Part shown: positions 1-6,906 of the stretch, in pieces
Position numbering within the stretch: position 1 is the stretch's first letter
Layout: each line of letters opens with the position of its first letter
Assembly (NCBI GenBank): GCA_002347485.1
Contig: DDXM01000024.1
Location: forward strand, 15,800-38,319
From: Anaerolineaceae bacterium UBA2260
Lineage (GTDB): Bacteria > Chloroflexota > Anaerolineae > Anaerolineales > Anaerolineaceae
Length of the DNA: 22,520 nt
Direction of reading: 5' to 3'
The notes under the pieces: model-generated
Database searches by the model: none
Told to the model about the DNA's origin: nothing
Seen by the model: only the letters and a program-made list of their open reading frames with translations
Translations under genes and position numbers: made by a program

Positions 1-2123
1 GGTTTGGCGCGTCCGCTCCCGTCCACGTTCACCGGACCACGGCTGGAGAAAGCCGATACATGTCCTAGTTTATCCACCGCTCCAACCGTGAACACTTCTT
101 CGTAAATTGCTGGAGGATCAGCGATCGTCGAACAGCCGTAATATCCGTTATTGCCGGCGGCGGCTGACATGAAGATGCCGGCAGTTCTCAGCACGGAAAC
201 CGCCTGGTCGAACACTCCCGGGTCGCACCCCTCAATCAATGGGCAGCCCCAGGAATTATTGATGATCATCGCGCCTTGACTGACGTCACCATGTGTGAAA
301 GGATCACCACCCTGCGCGTATGGCGCGAACATGAATTGCATACAGTCCAGGTAAAAAGCCGGGTTGCCCAGGTTCCTGGCGAGGTTGACGCAGCCGATCC
401 ACTCGCTATCAGGCGCGATACCGCGCGTCTCTCCGGTGATAATTCCAAGTGTACCTGTGCCATGCCCACCGTTATCCACTGGAGATACAGAATGGTTCCA
501 GGGATCGAGCCAGGCAAAATCGTTCGATCCGTTCGTTCCCCGGTAGTTGTGAGCCAGTTCCGGGTGAGTAATATCCACCCCCGAGTCGGTCTGGCCGATC
601 ACGATCCCCGCGCCGGTCACCCCCAGCTCGTCGTGCACCTGCGGCACATTGATCATGTCAAGGTTCCAGCTCGTACCGGGCTGTGGAACCTGCACCTCGC
701 CAGGGGTTGGTGACAGCTCTTGCGGCAGGGGGCGTAGCCGCGGGCTCTCAAGCACTCTGTCAACACCTTCAAGCCTGGAGAGCATATTGCGGGTAAACCA
801 GCCAGCATTGACTTCAAGACCGTTGACCAGGTAATACGGGGTGAAATCGAGCCCCATACTGTCCAGTTTAGTTCTCACGTCTTTCTGCGAACTTTCTGCC
901 AGGTCCGTAAGGGCTTTGTATAACTCAGCTTTGCGTTCCACCAGTGGATCTTCGGCAAAGGTGGAAACGGCAACCTGCTCGCGCATAATCACAAACAAGC
1001 GGTCACCAAAGAAACCCGGCTGCCCTGCGAAGAGGTAGACTGCCAGGAACTCGGTCACGCTCAACAGGACCAATCCCAGGTTGATGCGCCGGTCGATGTT
1101 CATCTTTTCATGCAACGGATAAAAGATCAGGATAACGATCGCCAGGGATACCAGGAAGATCAGGGAATACCAGCCAGCGCGCTGCGCCCAGTAAAACACC
1201 TCGCCGGTCGTATTGCCTGAAACGATCAGGGCAAGTTCATCCATGTCGAAGAACGCCAGCGGAAGGATCAGCGCCAGCGCTGTAATGATCCCTACCGCCA
1301 TTTGTCCGTGATCGGCGCGGTTTCTACCCGCCGATGCAAAAACGGCCAACAGCCAACCTGCTGGCGGCAATACCAGGGTGAGCATCAGTTGCGACCCGTT
1401 CTGACTTAATCCCGTGACACAAATGAGCAGGAATACTGCCAGAACGAAGCCATCGAACAGATATTCCCCCCGCTTTACGATTGTTCCAACCGGTTGAGTC
1501 AGACTGAAATAGAAGGGAAAGATCGTGCGTACGACAAAAATGGCAAAGATACCCCCAATCAGAATGGCGAGGAGCGTATCCAGCAATGAGCCCAGCGCCC
1601 CCCACATCGCCCATGGCGTTGCCAGCCCCACCCCGGCAAGGACTGCCGCACCGGTGATGTTAGATTTTTTTAATTTATTCCCCGCCAATTTTCGTTCCCT
1701 TGCAACCAGGGCTACCACCGCGATCATCAGTCCCAGGGTGAGCATTAAAAGCATGAGAGATTGGGATTGCGCGCTGAGATAAAGTGTTTTTGCCGGAACA
1801 GAAAGCAAAGCGAACAACCCGCCGAACATCCAGAGACCCAGCATCAGCTTAATGCGTGGGGTTTTGACCGCAAAATAGAGCGCTAACAATGGAACGAAGA
1901 CGATCAACGCGTACCCTAGTTGCACCAGCCAGCGCGCATCCGCTATTCCTGAACCCGCCTCAAACATCGATTGCTCGATCGTCCAGCGCAGTGTAAGGTT
2001 GGCCACTGAAAATGCGATGACCCACAACGCTAAAAAGACTACGAGAATAATGTTCCCGATGCCTTTCGCACCTGACAGGCTGTAATTTGTAGTTTTCGTG
2101 TTCATCTGTGCGTCGGATCCCAT
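1..2123 (-). CDS. S8 (subtilisin-family) serine protease with polytopic membrane N-terminus, partial (C-terminus beyond left edge)
   Basis: The open frame runs from ATG at 2123 to the left edge, about 707 residues without a stop. The first ~375 residues hold about eleven hydrophobic segments (roughly 23-45, 66-87, 93-110, 122-143, 157-180, 181-205, 225-243, 247-268, 280-295, 315-335, 350-370). Residues ~385-480 resemble an I9-type propeptide (YYLVNGLEVNA, then LEGVDRVLESP). The subtilisin domain follows: Asp513 in GQTDSGVD, His554 in NGGHGTGT, oxyanion Asn658 in AAAGNNG, then SAFSSRGP. The catalytic Ser (GTS motif) would lie off the edge. The start is supported by AGGAAGAAGG about 8 nt upstream; ATG 2105 is an in-frame alternative. 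Family knowledge makes it a serine endopeptidase; that the catalytic domain faces outward is inference. It is divergent from the SHMT-GcvT gene. The substrate is unknown. Confidence 0.9.
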   Translation of the reverse strand, partial: MGSDAQMNTKTTNYSLSGAKGIGNIILVVFLALWVIAFSVANLTLRWTIEQSMFEAGSGIADARWLVQLGYALIVFVPLLALYFAVKTPRIKLMLGLWMFGGLFALLSVPAKTLYLSAQSQSLMLLMLTLGLMIAVVALVARERKLAGNKLKKSNITGAAVLAGVGLATPWAMWGALGSLLDTLLAILIGGIFAIFVVRTIFPFYFSLTQPVGTIVKRGEYLFDGFVLAVFLLICVTGLSQNGSQLMLTLVLPPAGWLLAVFASAGRNRADHGQMAVGIITALALILPLAFFDMDELALIVSGNTTGEVFYWAQRAGWYSLIFLVSLAIVILIFYPLHEKMNIDRRINLGLVLLSVTEFLAVYLFAGQPGFFGDRLFVIMREQVAVSTFAEDPLVERKAELYKALTDLAESSQKDVRTKLDSMGLDFTPYYLVNGLEVNAGWFTRNMLSRLEGVDRVLESPRLRPLPQELSPTPGEVQVPQPGTSWNLDMINVPQVHDELGVTGAGIVIGQTDSGVDITHPELAHNYRGTNGSNDFAWLDPWNHSVSPVDNGGHGTGTLGIITGETRGIAPDSEWIGCVNLARNLGNPAFYLDCMQFMFAPYAQGGDPFTHGDVSQGAMIINNSWGCPLIEGCDPGVFDQAVSVLRTAGIFMSAAAGNNGYYGCSTIADPPAIYEEVFTVGAVDKLGHVSAFSSRGPVNVDGSGRAK

Positions 2124-2161
2124 TTATTTAACCTTCTTCCTGCAATGAACCATTCCAAAGA

Positions 2162-2167
2162 ATTATA
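2162..2167 (-). promoter_or_regulatory. Candidate -10 box for the membrane subtilisin gene
   Basis: The minus strand reads TATAAT here, about 39 nt upstream of the ATG at 2123. No good -35 hexamer lies 16-18 nt upstream (the bases read roughly CGCGAA), so an activator or another sigma factor may be needed. It is an A/T-rich consensus match only. Confidence 0.35.
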
Positions 2168-2171
2168 AAGG

Positions 2172-2199
2172 AATAATCACCGACTTCGCGTTGATTATT
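2172..2199. repeat. 8-bp inverted repeat, possible operator
   Basis: AATAATCA (2172-2179) and TGATTATT (2192-2199) are perfect inverted arms separated by 12 nt. The element sits just upstream of the candidate -10 of the minus-strand protease gene, where a dimeric regulator could bind. No long T-run follows on either strand, so a terminator is unlikely. Function is inference. Confidence 0.35.
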
Positions 2200-2232
2200 T
2201 CTCAAAATTAAATTGCCCCGTAAAAACATTGG

Positions 2233-2264
2233 TCCAGGCACCTGGAAGAGTCGGGCAGGTACCT
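2233..2264. repeat. Pair of short palindromes upstream of the glyA-gcvT promoter
   Basis: TCCAGG-CA-CCTGGA (2233-2246) and AGGTACCT (2257-2264) are perfect dyads 10 nt apart, ending 15 nt before the -35 box at 2280. The position suits an activator or repressor site for either divergent gene. The dyads are visible in the sequence; the role is not. Confidence 0.3.
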
Positions 2265-2279
2265 CACTCATAATTCCGC

Positions 2280-2308
2280 TTGACCATGCTCCAGGTTAAG
2301 GCTAAAAT
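2280..2308 (+). promoter_or_regulatory. Sigma70-type promoter of the SHMT-GcvT operon
   Basis: TTGACC (2280-2285), a 17-nt spacer and TAAAAT (2303-2308) form a near-consensus housekeeping promoter. The predicted transcription start is near 2315, giving an untranslated leader of about 165 nt before the ATG at 2481. It is the best -35/-10 pair in the divergent intergenic region. Confidence 0.65.
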
Positions 2309-2376
2309 ATTAACGTCGTTAGCGCTTCAACACTGAACCACAAAATTTTAAAGCAGGTCCGGTTGCTGAGAAACGA

Positions 2377-2484
2377 ATGAGTAAATATCCAACAAGGCAA
2401 ACCACCCACAGATGTTACCGTGAAACATCTGAAGGTGGTTTTTTATTTGTTTACAATCCAATCAATCAAGGAGCAAAATCATGA
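2377..2484 (+). CDS. Possible 35-codon leader peptide overlapping the SHMT-GcvT start
   Basis: The ATG at 2377 opens a 35-codon frame that passes through the whole terminator hairpin. It stops at TGA 2482-2484, overlapping the downstream ATG as ATGA, a classic translational-coupling geometry. Ribosomes on this frame would melt or block the hairpin and could deliver translation to the fusion gene. The weak point is the lack of a good Shine-Dalgarno upstream (only CTGAG nearby). The peptide starts MSKYPTRQTT and has no run of one amino acid except a Gly-Gly pair encoded in the 3' arm. A chance ORF of this size is quite possible. Confidence 0.25.
   Translation: MSKYPTRQTTHRCYRETSEGGFLFVYNPINQGAKS
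2399..2444 (+). terminator. Intrinsic terminator/attenuator in the leader of the SHMT-GcvT gene
   Basis: AAACCACC (2399-2406) pairs with GGTGGTTT (2434-2441) and CAGATGTT (2409-2416) pairs with AACATCTG (2424-2431). A 2x2 internal loop (CA/AA) separates the two stems, the apical loop is 7 nt, and a six-T run covers 2439-2444. There is no plus-strand gene upstream to terminate, because the neighbour is divergent. The hairpin lies inside the transcript started at the 2280-2308 promoter, 37 nt before the ATG. It therefore looks like an attenuator or riboswitch expression platform, or the 3' end of a ~130-nt small RNA. I could not match the upstream ~85 nt to the glycine, THF, ZTP, SAM or TPP riboswitch consensus from memory. 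Confidence 0.75.
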
Positions 2485-5400
2485 CCGACCATCTGATTCG
2501 AGGGGCGTTATCTCAAGTAGATCCGGAAGTTTATCGTTTGACAAATTTTGAAAAAGAACGGCAATTTCGCAAGCTCATCATGATCCCCTCTGAAAGCACC
2601 GCCCCGGAAGCCGTGCGGGAATCACTGGGATCGGTTTTCCAGAACCTTTACGCTGAGGGCTATCCCGATGAGGATTCCCGTTGGATGAGTGAAGCCGAAA
2701 TTCTTGATTACCCTTCCCGCCTGTCTTATTATCGGCGATATGCCGACCCACGTTACTACAAAGGAGTGGAGTACACGGATATCATCGAAGCGCTCGCCCG
2801 TCGACGCTGCGCGGAGGCTTTTGCCACCGAAAAAATCAGCGCGGATCAGCTGTATGTCAATATCCAGGCGCTCTCCGGTGCGCCAGCGAATAACGCGGTC
2901 TACACCGCCCTGATCGAGCCGGGTGATACCATCCTGGGTATGAACCTGCTTCACGGCGGTCACCTTACCCACGGCTCCTCGGTCAATCGCTCCGGCAAAT
3001 TATATAAAGTAGCGCACTACAATGTGGACCCGGTGACGGAGATGATCGATTACGACAAAATCGAAGCCATCGCCCGGGAGACCCAGCCCAAGGTCATCAT
3101 TTGCGGGTATTCCTCCTACCCCTGGATTCCGGATTGGGCACGTTTCAGGGCGATCGCTGACGCCGTCGGCGCGTACCTGCTGGCTGATGTTTCGCACATC
3201 GCCGGTATGATCGCGGGAAAAGCCATCCCATCTCCTGTGGGGTACGCGCATGTCATCACATTCACCACGCATAAGACATTATTGGGACCACGCGGGGCTT
3301 GTATTCTTACTACCGACAGCGCCCTTGCCAAGAAGATCGATAAAGGCGTATTCCCCGGCGAGCAGGGAGGTCCGCATGTTCATGTCTTTGCTGCCCTTGC
3401 CACCACCTTCAAACTGGCAAAAACACCACAATTCGCGGCGCTGCAAAGCCAGATCATCAAGAATTGCGCTTCGCTCACCGACCGGTTGAGCCAGCGCGGA
3501 CTGCGCATTTCCTACGGCGGAACCAACTCCCACCTGGTCAACCTGGACTGCAAGACCATTAAAGGTCCTGATGGAACCACTCTTTCCGGCGACATGGCTG
3601 CCAGGATCCTCGACGTGGCGGGTATCGTGCTTAATCGAAATACCATCCCCGGAGATAAAACTGCCTTGTACGCCAGCGGTATCCGCTTTGGTACGCCGTG
3701 GTTGACGCAGCGCGGGCTGGTTGAATCCGACATGGAGGCGATTGCCGACATCATGGCAGATATTCTTTTCGCCATCACCCCGTACACGGTCGAAACGCGC
3801 AAAGGAGCGTCTTCACGCGCCAAGGTCGATTTCGAGGTACTCGAAAACGCCAAGCTGAAGATCCGCGGGATCGCCGATAGAGCCGGCGCGGACCTCGAAT
3901 TCACCCGCAGCGGCTATCCGCATTTTTATTATCTGGATGACAAGGCTACCTCAAGCACCAAATTCGCCACGCTGGAGATGAGTGGCGAACGCATCCGTTA
4001 CTTTGTAGATTACTGCTTCAGCTCTGATGCCGAAAAACTGGAAGTGGGACAGGCTCAACCGACAACGCTGACCACGCCCGTAAAAACCATATCAGGTACC
4101 CTCGGCAGGAGTGGGAAAGATACCTACTGTTTCAGTTTTCCAACCGAAGATTTCGGCCTGACCGCCACCTTCCTACGCGCGTTATCGGATGGTTATGTCA
4201 CGTTCGGTGATGACCTGCCAGCGCGCATCCCTGGCCCCATCATTGTTGCGGAATCAGATGCACCAGCGCTTGAGGTAAAAACTGGTGATGCGGTATCACA
4301 GCGTAAGCCCTGGAACATCGGGCGTAAGTTAACCACTGGGAACGCCCTTCCAAGCTTCGAATGGCATGAGCCAGAAACGGATGCCCTGTTCCGCACACCG
4401 CTGTATAAAGATCACAAGAAACTGGGCGCCAAGATCATCCCCTTCGCCGGGTGGGAAATGCCTGTCTGGTACTCATCGGTGGTCGAGGAGCACCTCGCCT
4501 GCCGCGCAGCTGCGGGGTTGTTCGACGTTGCGCACATGGGCGTATTGCAGGCGGAAGGTCCGCAAGCCTCCGCTTTCCTCGACTCGGTGTGCGGGAACGA
4601 TATTGGCACGCTTGAGGTAGGGGAATCCTGCTATACGCATTTCCTCGATCCAGATGCCAACGTGATCGATGATACCCTGGTCTACCGTCGCGATGTAGAA
4701 AAATACCTGGTAGTGGTCAACGCATCGAACGATGCCAAGGACTGGACGTGGTTGAACGCGGTGCGCAACGGCGAAGTGAAAGTGGATAACGAGCAGCCGT
4801 GGGTTAAGGCATTTGGCACAGGGGTGACCCTGCGCAACCTGCGCGACCCCAAGGAAGGCGCGGATATGCGCGTCGACATCGCCCTCCAGGGTCCCAAATC
4901 CCGCGATATTCTGCTGGCGCTGGGTTGTGACGCGGCGACCACGAAAAAGATTAAAGCGCTCAAGCGCACCGAATTGTGCGAAGCCGTGGTCGGTGGGTAC
5001 GAGCTGGTGGTATCGCGCACCGGTTACACCGGTGAGAAAATGGCATTCGAGCTCTTTGTCCACCCTGAAAAAGCATCCGCGATGTGGAATGACTTGTTGC
5101 GGGTTGGTGAATCATTCGGGCTCAAACCCTGCGGTCTCGGCTCGCGCGATTCCCTGCGCACCGAAGCCGGTCTCCCCCTCTACGGGCATGAGATGGGCGG
5201 CGAAATGAACTTCGGTGTGGCAGAAGCCGGGTTTGGTTCATATGTTAAAACCTACAAACCATGGTTTATTGGTCGAGACTCTTTCATTAAAAAAGAGAAA
5301 AGTAGGACCGGTGTTGTGATCCGTTTTCGCTTCCCTGAAAAAGGCGTGCGCATGGCGCACAACGGCGATCCAGTTCTGGATGGTAAGGGTAAAGTCATCG

Positions 5401-5609
5401 GCGTGGTCACCAGTTGCGCCATCGACAAAGAAGGATTGTTGACCGGGCAGGCGTTTATCGATACACGATACGCTGTGGAAGGCACACCGATTTTCATTTT
5501 CCAAAGCGCTCCCAAGCAAAGCGCCAAACCACCGGCAGATCTGGCGATCGGCGATCGGGTCACCCTGCCTACCCCGGCAGAAGTTGTCAGTCGTTTCCCC
5601 AAGCTATAA
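2481..5609 (+). CDS. Bifunctional serine hydroxymethyltransferase / glycine cleavage T-protein (SHMT-GcvT fusion)
   Basis: The 1042-residue protein starts at ATG 2481 with AAGGAG 7 nt upstream. Residues 1 to ~445 are SHMT, a PLP enzyme interconverting serine and glycine with tetrahydrofolate; it has YAEGYP near 57-62, RYYKGVEYTD near 91-100 and PLP Lys265 in FTTHKTLLGPRG. About 28 extra residues (~63-90) separate YAEGYP from RYYKG. Residues ~634-1042 are an aminomethyltransferase, with catalytic-type Asp in VIDD (730-731), SRTGYTGE, and a C-terminal folate-barrel region; T-protein releases NH3 and methylene-THF from aminomethyl-lipoyl GcvH. Residues ~495-580 form a weak second copy of the GcvT N-terminal module in which the Asp pair is Ser-Gly. 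Expected in the cytoplasm. A 34-nt gap to the aminotransferase suggests co-transcription. Domain identity is certain; whether both activities are retained is inference. Confidence 0.95.
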   Translation: MTDHLIRGALSQVDPEVYRLTNFEKERQFRKLIMIPSESTAPEAVRESLGSVFQNLYAEGYPDEDSRWMSEAEILDYPSRLSYYRRYADPRYYKGVEYTDIIEALARRRCAEAFATEKISADQLYVNIQALSGAPANNAVYTALIEPGDTILGMNLLHGGHLTHGSSVNRSGKLYKVAHYNVDPVTEMIDYDKIEAIARETQPKVIICGYSSYPWIPDWARFRAIADAVGAYLLADVSHIAGMIAGKAIPSPVGYAHVITFTTHKTLLGPRGACILTTDSALAKKIDKGVFPGEQGGPHVHVFAALATTFKLAKTPQFAALQSQIIKNCASLTDRLSQRGLRISYGGTNSHLVNLDCKTIKGPDGTTLSGDMAARILDVAGIVLNRNTIPGDKTALYASGIRFGTPWLTQRGLVESDMEAIADIMADILFAITPYTVETRKGASSRAKVDFEVLENAKLKIRGIADRAGADLEFTRSGYPHFYYLDDKATSSTKFATLEMSGERIRYFVDYCFSSDAEKLEVGQAQPTTLTTPVKTISGTLGRSGKDTYCFSFPTEDFGLTATFLRALSDGYVTFGDDLPARIPGPIIVAESDAPALEVKTGDAVSQRKPWNIGRKLTTGNALPSFEWHEPETDALFRTPLYKDHKKLGAKIIPFAGWEMPVWYSSVVEEHLACRAAAGLFDVAHMGVLQAEGPQASAFLDSVCGNDIGTLEVGESCYTHFLDPDANVIDDTLVYRRDVEKYLVVVNASNDAKDWTWLNAVRNGEVKVDNEQPWVKAFGTGVTLRNLRDPKEGADMRVDIALQGPKSRDILLALGCDAATTKKIKALKRTELCEAVVGGYELVVSRTGYTGEKMAFELFVHPEKASAMWNDLLRVGESFGLKPCGLGSRDSLRTEAGLPLYGHEMGGEMNFGVAEAGFGSYVKTYKPWFIGRDSFIKKEKSRTGVVIRFRFPEKGVRMAHNGDPVLDGKGKVIGVVTSCAIDKEGLLTGQAFIDTRYAVEGTPIFIFQSAPKQSAKPPADLAIGDRVTLPTPAEVVSRFPKL

Positions 5610-5643
5610 TCAAGCTCCAAAAAATCTGATCCAAGGAGGTAAA

Positions 5644-6867
5644 ATGCAAACACCATGGGAGTACCGATACGCACAACGAACGCAAAGAATCAAAACCTCA
5701 GCCATTCGCGAGTTACTGGCGGTGGCCGAGCGACCGGGAATGATCTCCTTTGGCGGAGGTTTTCCCGCACCGGATGTTTTTCCGGTGGAGGAATTCAAAA
5801 AAGCCTGCAATAACGTTCTGGAAAACAAAGGACCTGAAGTCCTGCAGTACGGCTCAACGGATGGGTATGTACCCTTGCGGGAAATGGTTTCTCGATACAG
5901 CATCCGCTCCGGGATGCACGTCGACATCAGCAATATTCTCATCACTACAGGTTCACAACAGGCGCTCGATCTACTTGGCAAGATCTTCATTAACCGCGGT
6001 GATCGCATCCTGGTTGAATCCCCCACCTACCTTGGTGCACTGCAAGCCTGGAATGCCTATGGGGCGGAGTACATCACCGTGCCGGTTGACGAGTATGGCA
6101 TGCGCACGGATATGCTGGAAGAAGCCCTGCGCACAGGTCCAAAGTTCATTTACGTTTTACCGAATTTTCAAAACCCCACCGGCACCACCATGCCTCTGGA
6201 ACGCAGGATGAAACTCATCGAACTGGCTGACCGCTACGGTGTGCCAATTATCGAAGACGATCCGTACGGCCAATTGCGCTATGAAGGCGAAGATATTCCC
6301 TCGGTTGAAATCCTGGATTCACGCGCGCGCGAGCAGAATGGCACTTACACAGGGAATGTGATCTACCTGAGCACCTTCTCCAAAATCCTTGCTCCGGGCA
6401 TCAGGCTGGCGTGGGTGGTCGCGCCTGATACGGTGATTCGCAAACTGGCGCTGGCCAAGCAGGGTACCGACCTGAATACCTCCATGTTCAACCAGATTCT
6501 CGCCCACGAAGTTGGACAACATGGCTTTATCGATCGCCACGTACTGGTCATGCGCGAAGTTTACAGGGAGCGACGCAACGCCATGCTCGATTCACTCGAG
6601 GAACACATGCCAGAAGGCGTCAGATGGACGCATCCTCAAGGCGGTCTATTCCTTTGGTTAACCCTGCCGGAAAACCTGGACGCAACTAAAATACTACCAG
6701 GCGTGATCGAAGAAAACGTGGCTTACGTTCCCGGTGAATTCTTCCACCCGGATGGTAGCGGTAAGAACACCATTCGACTCAACTTCTCCTTCTGTTCCCC
6801 TGAAAGGATCAACGAAGGCATCGCCCGCCTGGGAAAGGCGTTTAAAAAGAAACTCGCCAGTGTATGA
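5644..6867 (+). CDS. Class I/II PLP-dependent aminotransferase (2-aminoadipate/multi-substrate type)
   Basis: The 407-residue protein starts at ATG 5644, chosen because AAGGAGGT lies at 5633-5640; an upstream TTG that would overlap the previous gene has no such site. Fold-type I features are the N-terminal ISFGGGFPAPDVFP, QYGSTDGYVPLRE, NFQNPTGTTM, IIEDDPYG, the PLP Lys247 in STFSKILAPGIRLAW, and the C-terminal RLNFSF arginine. This set is typical of LysN/Kat-II-like aminotransferases that use 2-oxoglutarate with a broad range of amino acids. The exact substrate cannot be read from sequence. Its place 34 nt after the SHMT-GcvT gene suggests a role in glycine/serine or glyoxylate nitrogen flow, which is inference. 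A terminator starts right after its stop. Confidence 0.9.
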   Translation: MQTPWEYRYAQRTQRIKTSAIRELLAVAERPGMISFGGGFPAPDVFPVEEFKKACNNVLENKGPEVLQYGSTDGYVPLREMVSRYSIRSGMHVDISNILITTGSQQALDLLGKIFINRGDRILVESPTYLGALQAWNAYGAEYITVPVDEYGMRTDMLEEALRTGPKFIYVLPNFQNPTGTTMPLERRMKLIELADRYGVPIIEDDPYGQLRYEGEDIPSVEILDSRAREQNGTYTGNVIYLSTFSKILAPGIRLAWVVAPDTVIRKLALAKQGTDLNTSMFNQILAHEVGQHGFIDRHVLVMREVYRERRNAMLDSLEEHMPEGVRWTHPQGGLFLWLTLPENLDATKILPGVIEENVAYVPGEFFHPDGSGKNTIRLNFSFCSPERINEGIARLGKAFKKKLASV

Positions 6868-6905
6868 AAAAAAATCGGGCTCAAATTGATGAGCCCAATT
6901 TTTTT
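6868..6905. terminator. Bidirectional intrinsic terminator between convergent genes
   Basis: GGGCTCA (6877-6883) and TGAGCCC (6890-6896) form a 7-bp stem with a 6-nt loop. An A-run on the left and a T-run (6899-6905) on the right make a U-tract in both transcription directions. It abuts the aminotransferase stop and lies 2 nt from the stop of the convergent nucleoside kinase gene. Confidence 0.9.
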
Positions 6906-6906
6906 G

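Noticed and set aside
276..713. 145-residue plus-strand ORF
   Set aside because: It lies wholly opposite the subtilisin domain of the minus-strand protease, has no family features, and the minus frame has conserved catalytic motifs.
2315..2398. Glycine, THF, ZTP, SAM or TPP riboswitch in the leader of the SHMT-GcvT gene
   Set aside because: I looked for the conserved cores and found only isolated short matches such as CTGAGA. The leader may still be a new class, but no known class is supported.
2396..2444. T-box antiterminator (GGTGG string)
   Set aside because: The full T-box core is absent, there is no specifier-loop architecture, and the bases are explained by the terminator 3' arm.
4473..5063. 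196-residue minus-strand ORF
   Set aside because: It is a shadow of the GcvT domain; the plus frame carries continuous T-protein homology.
5584..5643. Upstream TTG start for the aminotransferase
   Set aside because: It would overlap the preceding coding end and has no ribosome site; ATG 5644 has AAGGAGGT just upstream and fits the family's length.
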